A program made the position numbers and the translations under genes. From an uncultured Lachnospiraceae bacterium (GTDB taxonomy: Bacteria; Bacillota_A; Clostridia; Lachnospirales; Lachnospiraceae), in the NCBI GenBank assembly GCA_900553635.1, contig USDU01000075.1, positions 1 to 10,447 on the forward strand: DNA of 10,447 nucleotides, given 5' to 3'. This document shows, piece by piece, positions 1 through 7,034 of the stretch (position 1 is the first letter of the stretch; each line of letters begins with the position of its first letter). The notes beneath the pieces were generated by a model. The model saw nothing but the letters and a program-made list of their open reading frames with translations. It was not told the DNA's origin and made no database searches.

Positions 1-1362
1 GATCTCTCCCTTGGAAAGCAAGACCACCGTCTCCACTCCCGCCGTCTGCGGGAACATATCCACCGGCTGCACCTTCGTAAGCTCATAGCTTCCGTCCGCG
101 CAGAGGATCTTCAGATCCCGGGCGAAGGTGGCCGGGTCGCAGCTCACATAGACAATGCGCTCCGGGGCCATAGCGAGCATGGTCTCAAGGCAGGCGCTGT
201 CACAGCCCTTCCGGGGCGGATCGATGACAATGACGTCCGCGTGAATGCCTTCTTTTTCATATTTCTCAGGCAGAACCTCTTCCGCCTTGCCCAGATAAAA
301 TTCCACATTGGAGATACCGTTTAGCTCAGCGTTGTGCTTCGCGTCCTCCACAGCCTGGGGCACGATTTCCACGCCGTAGACCTTTTTCGCGCTCCGGGCC
401 AGAAACAGGGAAATGGTTCCAATGCCGCAGTAGAGCTCCCAGACCGTCTCCTGACCGGATAGGCCTGCATATTCCAGAGCGGTACGGTACAGCTTCTCGG
501 TCTGCACCGGATTTACCTGGTAAAAGGACAGGGGCGAAATCTGATAACTGATATCGCCGATTTTGTCCGTGATATAGGTCTGACCGCGCACCGGAATGAT
601 CTCATTGCCCAAAATCACATTTGTGTTCTTCTGATTTACATTCAGGGTCAGGCTGGTCATGCCCGGAATCATAAAGAGGCGGTCCGCCAGTTTCTCGATT
701 TGAGGGAATTTTCGGCTATTGATAACCAGGCTTACCATAATTTCGCCGGTGGCAAAGCCTTTCCGGATCAGCACATGGCGCAAAAGTCCCTTTCCAGTAT
801 TCTCATCGTAAGGCTCGATGTGATGCTCATTCAGAAAATCGAGAATCATGTTCAAAATGGTCTGATTCTCCTGGATTCCCAGAGCACAGTCCGTCTCCGG
901 CACGATGCTGTGAGTGCGGCCCGCGTAGAAGCCGGTCACGATACGGCCCTCCTTGTCCTTTCCGAATGGGAACTGGGCCTTATTGCGGTAGCGGTAGGGC
1001 TCGTCCATGCCCAGGACCGGGCCCACCGGGGGATCGGTGAAACCACCCAGGCGCTTTAGATCCTCGCGCACCTTTTCTTCTTTATATAAGAGCTGTTTTT
1101 CATAAGAAAGCCCCTGAATCTGACAGCCGCCGCAGCGTCGGTGCTGGACGCACCGGGGCTCCTCCCGATCGGGAGACGGCTCCAGAAGCTCTACAAGCCT
1201 CGCAAAAGCATAGGTCTTTTTTACTTTCGTCAGACTGACCCGCGCCTTATCTCCGGGAAAGGTATCTTTTACAAAAAGGGGATAGCCATCCATTTTGCCT
1301 ATCCCCTCTCCTGCGCTTCCCATCGATTCGATTGTCACTTCCACCAAATCGTTCTTTTTCAA
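1..1362 (-). CDS. rlmD: 23S rRNA (uracil-C5)-methyltransferase RlmD/RumA-like, C-terminus cut by window edge
   Basis: Predicted SAM-dependent enzyme that makes 5-methyluridine in 23S rRNA (family known from E. coli RlmD, U1939); cytoplasmic. The reading frame is open for 454 codons and runs off base 1. It starts at TTG (1362-1360), with GGAGG six bases upstream, one base after the upstream yhaM stop. An N-terminal TRAM-like domain covers about residues 3-60. The iron-sulfur cysteines are intact as C-x5-C-x2-C (C71, C77, C80) plus C159. Further motifs are FYQVNP (Q282), the SAM loop ELYCGIG (C312-G315), DPPRKG (D381), the nucleophile in SCDPATF (C408) and the C-terminal VETVVLL (E444 as likely base). 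Only a short C-terminal part should be missing. It is the last visible gene of the htrA-like/yhaM/rlmD operon. Firmicutes can carry several RlmD/RlmCD paralogues, so the exact target uridine (747, 1939 or both) is uncertain. Confidence 0.93.
   Translation of the reverse strand, partial: MKKNDLVEVTIESMGSAGEGIGKMDGYPLFVKDTFPGDKARVSLTKVKKTYAFARLVELLEPSPDREEPRCVQHRRCGGCQIQGLSYEKQLLYKEEKVREDLKRLGGFTDPPVGPVLGMDEPYRYRNKAQFPFGKDKEGRIVTGFYAGRTHSIVPETDCALGIQENQTILNMILDFLNEHHIEPYDENTGKGLLRHVLIRKGFATGEIMVSLVINSRKFPQIEKLADRLFMIPGMTSLTLNVNQKNTNVILGNEIIPVRGQTYITDKIGDISYQISPLSFYQVNPVQTEKLYRTALEYAGLSGQETVWELYCGIGTISLFLARSAKKVYGVEIVPQAVEDAKHNAELNGISNVEFYLGKAEEVLPEKYEKEGIHADVIVIDPPRKGCDSACLETMLAMAPERIVYVSCDPATFARDLKILCADGSYELTKVQPVDMFPQTAGVETVVLLSKGEI
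1273..1307 (-). terminator. Terminator-like hairpin inside the start of rlmD
   Basis: On the coding (minus) strand, AGGGGATAG (1307-1299) pairs perfectly with CTATCCCCT (1285-1277) across a 13-nt loop. A run of T follows at once (1276-1273, or five T if the stem is counted as 8 bp). This is the form of an intrinsic terminator, but it lies in codons 19-30 of rlmD. It may be a chance product of the codons for GIGKMDGYPLF, or it may limit transcription into rlmD. The structure is seen directly; the function is inference. Confidence 0.35.
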
Positions 1363-1363
1363 C

Positions 1364-2308
1364 TTAAACCTCCGTCTTACGCAGATTAGACTCGAAGAAC
1401 CGGTTGTAACCAAGCCAGCCCATATTGGTACCTGCTGCCTTGAAGATCTCCTTCATGGTCTCCATCTTCGCGTCTGTATTGTCAGCCAGATTCAGCGCCA
1501 TAGCCTCGGCCAGGGCCGGTTTCTTCGGGGAGCCGTACTCCAGCTCGCCGTGATGGGCCAGGATGCAGTGCTTCAATTCATTTTCCAGCTTCTTTGGGAA
1601 GCCCGGAATCTGATGCGCCCGCTCGGCTACCATCTCGCTGCCCATGGCGATATGGCCCAGCAGCTGTCCCTCATCTGTGTAATCATTTTCCGGAAACTCG
1701 GAAAGCTCATAGACCTTGCCGATATCGTGGCACATGGCTGCTGTATACAATAAATCCCGGTTCAGATAGGTATAATTCTTTACATAATACTCGCAGAGCT
1801 TCGTTACATTTAGCGTATGCTCCAACAGGCCGCCCACGAAGCTATGATGCACGGTCTTGGCCGCGGAATGGAACTTGAAGCCCTTGATAAATTCCGCATC
1901 ATCCACGAACAGGCTCTTTAAGAGCGCCCGCAGATGGGGTTCCTGCACCTGATTGGCGTAGCCCATCAGTTCCTGATACATTTCTTCTATATCCCGCTCG
2001 CTGACCGGCAGGTAATCCGCCGGATTGTACTCGCCCTCCCGGGCCTTTCTGACGCGCTTTACGTTCAGCTGCAGCGCGCCCTGAAAGCTGGTGGCATCCG
2101 CCATAATATCAATATAGTCCATCGCTTCAAAATCATCGATCCCCTGAGAATTGGGATCCCAGATCTTGGCGTCCACCGTGCCTGTCTTATCCTGCAGAAT
2201 CAGGTTTTCGTATGTTTTTCCATTTTTTGTAACCGCAGACTGACGCTGCTTACACAGATAGATACCGGAAATGCGCTCGCCTTCCCGGATAGTCTCAATA
2301 TATTTCAT
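1364..2308 (-). CDS. yhaM: YhaM-type 3'-5' exoribonuclease (OB fold + HD domain)
   Basis: Predicted cytoplasmic 3'-5' exoribonuclease of the YhaM family, involved in RNA turnover and 3'-end trimming in Firmicutes. The protein is 314 aa, the usual length for the family. An N-terminal OB-fold nucleic-acid-binding region (about residues 10-90, with TYENLILQDKTGTVDAKIW) is followed by an HD metal-dependent phosphohydrolase domain (about 150-300). The metal-binding pattern is complete: H164 in LLEHT, H194-D195 in CHDIGK, H219 in GHI, H252-H253 in AHHGE and D276 in LADNTD. GAGGAG lies about 10 bases before the ATG. It sits 63 bp after the htrA-like gene with no terminator seen in the gap, and its TAA is one base before the TTG of rlmD, so the two are probably translationally coupled. 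The family call is secure; activity on specific RNAs is inferred. Confidence 0.93.
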   Translation of the reverse strand: MKYIETIREGERISGIYLCKQRQSAVTKNGKTYENLILQDKTGTVDAKIWDPNSQGIDDFEAMDYIDIMADATSFQGALQLNVKRVRKAREGEYNPADYLPVSERDIEEMYQELMGYANQVQEPHLRALLKSLFVDDAEFIKGFKFHSAAKTVHHSFVGGLLEHTLNVTKLCEYYVKNYTYLNRDLLYTAAMCHDIGKVYELSEFPENDYTDEGQLLGHIAMGSEMVAERAHQIPGFPKKLENELKHCILAHHGELEYGSPKKPALAEAMALNLADNTDAKMETMKEIFKAAGTNMGWLGYNRFFESNLRKTEV

Positions 2309-2371
2309 CTTTCATACTCTCCTCATAAATTCGTAACTGTCCGTAGCTGTTCAGTACATTCATTCAACGCA

Positions 2372-3637
2372 CTATTTTAACACATCCAGCTTCACACTGC
2401 ACGCAATTTCTTTATATTCTTCTTTGCCCTGGCGCATGACCTTCACCTGGATCACCTGATCCTTGGAGAATTTCAGCAGCATTTCCTGAATCTCCGTCAC
2501 GCTCGCAATAGCCTTCCCGCTGATCTCGATGATCACATCGCCCGCCTGCAGACCGCCGTTCAGGGCCGGGGAATCCGGCTCCACATTGGACACATAGACG
2601 CCCATGGGAATGCCCTGGATCTCCGCGATCTCCGCAGTCACCTGGCTGCCCTTGATGCCCATGTACACCAGATCCTGGCTGTTAGACAGATGCTCAATGA
2701 CTGCCTTCATATCGGAAATGGCATAGGCCGTCAGGGCTCGTTCATTGGATGCATGGAGATAGGTGTCCTCAATAAGGCCGATGACCTGTCCGTCCAGATT
2801 CACCAGCACGCCGGTACCGCCGTCGGAACGCTCCATATCGGTAATTAGAAGCCGGTATTCGCCGTCGATAACGCTGGTCTTATGGCCCGGCGCCACCAGA
2901 TTGCCGAATTTCAGGGAACCGGCAAAGCCTGCGGGACTGCCCACGGCAATGACGCTGTCGCCCGCCTTCACACTCTTGGAGCTGCCCAGATCCGCGATTT
3001 TTACCACTTCCATGGTGCCCTCGTCCACCGCTGCCAGATTCACGCTCACAATAGCCATATCGGTTACCCGGTCATAATTCTTCAGGACCGCATCCTGACT
3101 TTTTCCATCCACAAAAGTGACCTGAAGCTTGCTTGCGTCCTTCACCGGCTCGTAAGGCGTCAGAATCAGAAGCTCCACGCCGTTATTGCCCACCAGAAGA
3201 CCGCTGATCTCCCGACGACTCTCATAGGTCTCGTTGAACCAGTCGGTGTCGCTGCTGGCTGCCGTCACGGTCACTAAGCTCTTATTTACCTCGCCGGCTA
3301 CGGCCTTCAGCTTTGTATACAATTTCTGATAATCCGCCAATTCCAGCTCTTGGGGCTCCGTAATCACAACCGTCTCTCCGATCGGCTCCTGGGTCACCTC
3401 GTCCGGCTCGTCGTCCCGTGGAATCGTGATCTCCGTCTTCTCCTCCTTACCAAGGGCGCGCTCCATAAACGGCTGAAGCTTCACGAACACGAAGCAGGCC
3501 ACCGCGCCACACAGAGCCGCCACCAACAGCCAGTAGCAGAGCTGGCGGAACCGTCTGGTCTGGTAAAAGGGCTGTTTTTTTATCTTTTCTTTTACAAAGG
3601 AAAATTCTTCATCGTTTGATTTTCTCTCTTCTGCCAT
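2372..3637 (-). CDS. HtrA/DegP-like membrane-anchored PDZ protein, probable pseudoprotease
   Basis: A 421-aa protein with the HtrA (S1C) layout: a short cytoplasmic N-terminus, one membrane segment (about 34-52), a charged linker (about 60-100), a trypsin-like domain (about 105-315) and one C-terminal PDZ domain (about 325-415, with GVYVSNVEPDSPALNGGLQAGDVI). The chymotrypsin-fold landmarks are recognisable, including AVGSPAGF (231-238) and the VNLDGQVIGL strand (279-288). However, the His of the usual TNxHVV motif is replaced (TPYEPV, E163), and the GNSGGP loop reads SDGGTGV (271-277), without Ser at the expected place. Only the Asp (D193 in TDMAIV) remains. It therefore probably binds peptides or envelope partners rather than cutting them. 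Normal HtrA proteins act outside the membrane on misfolded proteins. The start is clear, with GGAGGG five bases before the ATG. It is first in the operon with yhaM and rlmD and sits behind a long structured leader. Confidence 0.88.
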   Translation of the reverse strand: MAEERKSNDEEFSFVKEKIKKQPFYQTRRFRQLCYWLLVAALCGAVACFVFVKLQPFMERALGKEEKTEITIPRDDEPDEVTQEPIGETVVITEPQELELADYQKLYTKLKAVAGEVNKSLVTVTAASSDTDWFNETYESRREISGLLVGNNGVELLILTPYEPVKDASKLQVTFVDGKSQDAVLKNYDRVTDMAIVSVNLAAVDEGTMEVVKIADLGSSKSVKAGDSVIAVGSPAGFAGSLKFGNLVAPGHKTSVIDGEYRLLITDMERSDGGTGVLVNLDGQVIGLIEDTYLHASNERALTAYAISDMKAVIEHLSNSQDLVYMGIKGSQVTAEIAEIQGIPMGVYVSNVEPDSPALNGGLQAGDVIIEISGKAIASVTEIQEMLLKFSKDQVIQVKVMRQGKEEYKEIACSVKLDVLK

Positions 3638-3849
3638 AGAAACCCTCCGAAGCCAATAAGGAGAGTTTGGGACCGAGTCCCAAACTTGGATATCACGAAT
3701 TGCTCCGCCTTACGGCTCCCGCAATTCTACGCCCATTCGGAATCCGCAGATTTGCTCCGCAAATCGCTACTTCCTCATGTGCGGCGGCTTCCAAAGAGAA
3801 AGTCCTTATCATGCAAGCATGAACGGCCTTCCTCCTTGTAACCCTTGAT
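3638..3849 (-). promoter_or_regulatory. Long structured 5' leader of the htrA-like operon (candidate cis-regulatory RNA or dispersed repeat)
   Basis: About 210 nt between the predicted transcription start (near 3849) and the ATG at 3637, with no gene. On the minus strand it holds, in order: an AAGGAGG sequence (3838-3832); a palindrome TCATGC/GCATGA (3822-3809); a 7-bp stem GATTTGC/GCAAATC with a GGA loop (3764-3748); a 7-bp stem GAATTGC/GCAATTC (3727-3697) that encloses a GCC/GGC stem with a GTAA (GNRA-type) loop; and a 9-bp stem (3686-3664). The 9-mer GCGGAGCAA occurs twice, in the right half of the two 7-bp stems (3760-3752 and 3708-3700). TGATATCCA near the 3' part (3695-3687) can pair with TGGATATCA at the 5' end (3854-3846). 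I do not recognise a known riboswitch class. A repetitive intergenic element is the main alternative. Confidence 0.5.
3664..3686 (-). promoter_or_regulatory. Strong hairpin just upstream of the htrA-like ribosome binding site
   Basis: AGTTTGGGA (3664-3672) and TCCCAAACT (3678-3686) form a perfect 9-bp inverted repeat with a 5-nt loop (CCGAG on the plus strand). It lies about 16 bases upstream of the GGAGGG of the htrA-like gene (3648-3643). There is no T-run after it on either strand, so it does not look like a simple intrinsic terminator. It could be an mRNA-stabilising or translation-controlling stem, or an operator for a dimeric repressor. Confidence 0.45.
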
Positions 3850-3855
3850 ATCCAT

Positions 3856-3884
3856 ATTTTAATACATTTTTACAGGAGTGTCCA
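3856..3884 (-). promoter_or_regulatory. Sigma-A type promoter for the htrA-like/yhaM/rlmD operon
   Basis: On the minus strand, -35 TGGACA (3884-3879) and -10 TAAAAT (3861-3856) are separated by exactly 17 bp; each box matches consensus at five of six positions. Transcription would start near 3849, leaving a leader of about 210 nt. It is the best promoter match I see in the intergenic region. Prediction by eye only. Confidence 0.55.
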
Positions 3885-3899
3885 CATATAAAAACCCTC

Positions 3900-3928
3900 T
3901 TTTCATTCTATCCAAAGTGCGGTATACT
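3900..3928 (+). promoter_or_regulatory. Possible promoter for the mutS2 operon
   Basis: TTTTCA (3900-3905), 17 bp, then TATACT (3923-3928). The -10 is good and the -35 is weak. The start of transcription would fall near 3935, almost at the mutS2 ATG (3938), implying a leaderless or nearly leaderless message. A second -10-like TATAAA at 3887-3892 has no good -35. The candidate lies back to back with the minus-strand promoter, whose -35 is only about 15 bp away. Confidence 0.3.
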
Positions 3929-3937
3929 TTGGGTATT

Positions 3938-6322
3938 ATGAATAGAAAAGCTTATCACACACTGGAATTTTATAAAATTATTGAGCGTCTGGCTTCCGAG
4001 GCTGGAAGCGCAGGCGGACGCAAGCGCTGTATGGAACTTACCCCCATGCAGGATCTGGCGGCGATTACGGCCGCACAACAGGAGACTGAGGACGCCCTGA
4101 CGAGACTTTACCGCAGAGGCGGCGTGGGCTTCTCCGGCACCAGGGACGTACGCGCTTCCCTGAAGCGTCTGGAAATCGGAAGCACCTTAAATATTCCGGA
4201 GCTTCTGGATGTCTGCTCCCTTCTGGAGACAGCGGCCCGGGCGAAGCAGTATGCCCGTCAGAACGAGGGCCGGGAGGAAGATCCGGATTCCCTCGATCCA
4301 CTTTTTGACGCGCTGGAGCCCTGTACCCAGCTCTCCGGCGAAATCCGCCGCTGTATTCTCTCGGAGGATGAGATAAGCGACGACGCCAGCCCTGCCCTGC
4401 ACCATGTACGCCGCACCATTCTGGCGGCCAACGACAAGATTCATTCGACCCTGTCCGGCATGGTCAATGGCTCCGCGCGGACTTATCTGCAGGATGCCGT
4501 CATCACCCAGCGAAACGGCCGCTACTGTATCCCGGTCAAGGCCGAATACCGCAGCCAGGTGCCCGGCATGATTCACGACCAGTCTTCCACCGGTTCCACC
4601 CTGTTCGTGGAGCCCATGGCCGTCGTAAAACTGAATAATGATTTAAAGGAATTATATCTGAAGGAGCAGGAAGAAATCGAGCACGTTCTGGAAGCCTTAA
4701 GCAACCAGACCGCGTTCTGTACTGAGGAGCTGGACCAGGACTACGATATCCTGACCACCCTCGACTTCATTTTCGCCAAAGCCAAGCTGGCTAAAAATAT
4801 GAAGGCCACCCGCCCCCGCTTCAACGAAAAAAGGCAGATCTATATTAAGGAAGGCCGTCACCCGCTGCTGGATCCGAAGAAGGTGGTCCCTGTCACCATC
4901 CGTCTGGGACAGGACTATGATCTGCTCATCGTCACCGGTCCTAATACCGGCGGTAAAACGGTATCCCTGAAGACCACCGGCCTTCTGACTCTGATGGGCC
5001 AGGCCGGACTCCATATTCCCGCCGCCCAGAATTCTGAACTGGCCGTCTTCGACGACGTGTACGCAGATATCGGCGACGAGCAGAGCATCGAGCAGTCCTT
5101 AAGTACTTTCTCGTCCCATATGACCAACATCATCCGGATTCTGAACGAGGCTTCCTTAAATTCACTGGTGCTTTTCGACGAGCTCTGCGCCGGAACCGAC
5201 CCCACCGAGGGCGCGGCCCTGGCTATCGCGATTCTGTCCCATTTGCATAAAATGGGCATCCGCACCATGGCCACCACCCACTACAGCGAGCTGAAGGTCT
5301 TCGCCCTCTCCGCTGACGGCGTGGAAAATGCCTGCTGCGAATTCGACGTGGAAACCTTAAGCCCCACCTATCGGCTTCTCATCGGTATTCCCGGCAAGAG
5401 CAATGCCTTTGCCATCTCCAGGAAGCTGGGGCTGCCCGACTTCCTCATCGAGGACGCGAAGGGTCACTTAAGCGAGCAAAATGAGAGCTTCGAGGATCTC
5501 TTATCCGATCAGGAGAGCAGCCGCCGCACCATTGAGCTGGAGCAGGCAGAAATTCAGGAACATAAAGAGGAAATCCGTTCCCTCCGGGAGGCTCTGGAGA
5601 AGAAGCAGGAGAAGCTGGACGCCCAACGCGACCGCATCCTGCGAGAAGCCAACGAGCAGGCCCGCAAAGTCCTGCAGGAGGCCAAGGATTATGCCGACGA
5701 GACCATGAAGAACTTCCATAAGTTTGGCAAGGCAAACATTTCCGCAAGTGAGATGGAGGCGGAGCGGGCCAAGCTGCGGGAGCGTATGAAGAAGACCGAA
5801 AAGGCCATGAGCAAGGATGTGGCCAAGAAGCCGAAGAAGGCGCTGAAGGCCTCCGACCTGCACCTGGGCGATACCGTAAAGGTACTGAGCCTGAACCTGC
5901 AGGGCACCGTCAGCACCCTGCCCGACGCCCGGGGCAATCTCTATGTGCAGATGGGTATCCTGCGCTCGCAGGTGAAGCTCACCGATCTGGAGCTGGTGGA
6001 GGAGGCTGTCATCACCGCCAAGCAGTTCCAGCGCACCAGCGCAGGCAAGATTAAGATGAGCAAGTCTGCCAGCGTCAGCACCGAGATCAACCTTATCGGC
6101 ATGACTGTAGACGAGGCTCTGGCCCATCTGGATAAATATCTGGACGACGCTTACCTGGCTCATCTTCCTTCCGTCCGCATCGTACACGGAAAAGGTACCG
6201 GAGCGCTCCGGAAGGCCGTACAGGGTCTCTTAAAGCGCAACAAATATGTAAAATCCTACCGCCTGGGCGAGTTCGGCGAGGGCGACGCAGGCGTTACGAT
6301 TGCAACCTTTAAACAGGAGTAG
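3938..6322 (+). CDS. mutS2: MutS2 ATPase with C-terminal Smr domain
   Basis: 794 aa from the ATG at 3938, close to the length of Bacillus subtilis MutS2. MutS2 is a MutS-family ATPase; it is linked to suppression of recombination in some bacteria and to ribosome-collision rescue in Bacillus. Visible parts: MutS core/clamp region (about 1-310), Walker A GPNTGGKT (334-341), the STFSSHMTNI signature (389-398), Walker B LVLFDE (410-415), ATTHYSELK (445-453), a charged coiled coil (about 525-620), a KOW-like linker and the Smr domain (about 716-794) with HGKGTGALRK (750-759). The Smr motif normally written LDLRG reads INLIG (718-722). The frame is open back to a GTG at 3878, but homology begins at MNRKAYHTLEF, and the GTG overlaps its only nearby AGGAG. 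No good ribosome binding site precedes 3938. It heads a plus-strand operon with the two-component genes. Confidence 0.95.
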   Translation: MNRKAYHTLEFYKIIERLASEAGSAGGRKRCMELTPMQDLAAITAAQQETEDALTRLYRRGGVGFSGTRDVRASLKRLEIGSTLNIPELLDVCSLLETAARAKQYARQNEGREEDPDSLDPLFDALEPCTQLSGEIRRCILSEDEISDDASPALHHVRRTILAANDKIHSTLSGMVNGSARTYLQDAVITQRNGRYCIPVKAEYRSQVPGMIHDQSSTGSTLFVEPMAVVKLNNDLKELYLKEQEEIEHVLEALSNQTAFCTEELDQDYDILTTLDFIFAKAKLAKNMKATRPRFNEKRQIYIKEGRHPLLDPKKVVPVTIRLGQDYDLLIVTGPNTGGKTVSLKTTGLLTLMGQAGLHIPAAQNSELAVFDDVYADIGDEQSIEQSLSTFSSHMTNIIRILNEASLNSLVLFDELCAGTDPTEGAALAIAILSHLHKMGIRTMATTHYSELKVFALSADGVENACCEFDVETLSPTYRLLIGIPGKSNAFAISRKLGLPDFLIEDAKGHLSEQNESFEDLLSDQESSRRTIELEQAEIQEHKEEIRSLREALEKKQEKLDAQRDRILREANEQARKVLQEAKDYADETMKNFHKFGKANISASEMEAERAKLRERMKKTEKAMSKDVAKKPKKALKASDLHLGDTVKVLSLNLQGTVSTLPDARGNLYVQMGILRSQVKLTDLELVEEAVITAKQFQRTSAGKIKMSKSASVSTEINLIGMTVDEALAHLDKYLDDAYLAHLPSVRIVHGKGTGALRKAVQGLLKRNKYVKSYRLGEFGEGDAGVTIATFKQE

Positions 6323-6326
6323 AAGA

Positions 6327-7031
6327 ATGGTAGCAAAACAGAAAATTCTCATCGTCGACGACGATAATAATATTGCAGAGCTGATTTCTCTGTATCTGAC
6401 CAAAGAATGCTATGAGACCATGATTGTAAATGACGGCGAGGAGGCCCTGAAGGTTTTCGATACCTTCAAGCCCCAGCTGATTCTGCTGGATCTGATGCTG
6501 CCGGGCATCGACGGCTATCAGGTCTGCAGAGAGATCCGCGCCAAGTCGGGCACGCCGATCATCATGCTGTCCGCCAAGGGCGAAGTCTTTGACAAAGTTC
6601 TGGGGCTTGAGCTGGGCGCGGACGACTACATCATCAAGCCCTTTGATTCCAAGGAGCTGGTGGCCCGGGTTAAGGCCGTGCTCCGACGGTATCAGCCTGT
6701 GAAGCCTGCGGAACCCTCTGCGCCTGCCGCCAAGATCGTGGAATACCCGGATCTGGTCATCAACCAGACCAATTATTCCGTGCTCTATCAGGGCAGGCCC
6801 GTGGATATGCCGCCCAAGGAGCTGGAGCTTCTGTATTTTCTGGCTTCCTCTCCCAATCAGGTGTTTACCAGAGAGCAGCTTCTCGACCACATCTGGGGCT
6901 ACGAGTATATTGGCGACACCCGTACCGTGGACGTCCACATCAAGCGTCTCCGGGAGAAGATCGGAGATCATCCCAGCTGGAGTCTGACCACGGTCTGGGG
7001 CATCGGCTACAAATTTGACGTCAAAGGATAA
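6327..7031 (+). CDS. OmpR/PhoB-family response regulator
   Basis: A 234-aa cytoplasmic DNA-binding regulator. The receiver domain covers about residues 5-120, with acidic pocket D11-D12, phosphate acceptor D55 in LLDLMLPGIDGY, S82 and K104 in IIKPF. A proline/alanine linker (about 124-135) leads to a winged-helix DNA-binding domain (about 140-232) with the typical TVDVHIKRLREKIG and WGIGYKF stretches. The start at 6327 is chosen because AGGAG (6315-6319) lies seven bases upstream and the next residues match the family. It begins four bases after the mutS2 stop, and its ribosome binding site is inside the end of mutS2, so the genes are probably co-transcribed. Its partner is the kinase that follows. 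Target genes are unknown; I give no symbol because this subfamily is too common to name. Confidence 0.95.
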   Translation: MVAKQKILIVDDDNNIAELISLYLTKECYETMIVNDGEEALKVFDTFKPQLILLDLMLPGIDGYQVCREIRAKSGTPIIMLSAKGEVFDKVLGLELGADDYIIKPFDSKELVARVKAVLRRYQPVKPAEPSAPAAKIVEYPDLVINQTNYSVLYQGRPVDMPPKELELLYFLASSPNQVFTREQLLDHIWGYEYIGDTRTVDVHIKRLREKIGDHPSWSLTTVWGIGYKFDVKG

Positions 7032-7034
7032 CGG

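Noticed and set aside
1..10. GATCT at the left end as a second adapter remnant
   Set aside because: The reading frame of rlmD continues in register to base 1 with the expected C-terminal sequence (VETVVLLSKGEI), so this end looks genuine.
700..1059. Plus-strand open frames across 700-3277 (opposite rlmD, yhaM and the htrA-like gene)
   Set aside because: All lie opposite genes with clear family motifs and have no coherent domains.
2309..2371. A terminator or promoter between the htrA-like gene and yhaM
   Set aside because: The 63 bases hold no convincing stem with a T-run and no -35/-10 pair; only the yhaM ribosome binding site is supported.
3687..3854. Inverted TGGATATCA/TGATATCCA arms as the termini of a small mobile element (MITE)
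   Set aside because: The arms match over nine bases only, six of which are the self-complementary GATATC, and no flanking target-site duplication is visible. Kept only as a possible closing stem of the leader RNA.
3878..3937. A 20-residue N-terminal extension of MutS2 from the GTG at 3878
   Set aside because: MutS2 homology starts at MNRKAYHTLEF. The only AGGAG overlaps the GTG itself, leaving no spacing, and the extension overlaps the divergent promoter elements.
5501..6187. A 228-codon open frame on the minus strand inside mutS2
   Set aside because: Antisense shadow of the MutS2 coiled-coil and Smr coding region; no ribosome binding site or recognisable domain.
6300..6326. A nine-residue N-terminal extension of the response regulator from the ATG at 6300
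   Set aside because: It would overlap the end of mutS2, has no ribosome binding site, and the internal ATG at 6327 has AGGAG at ideal spacing.
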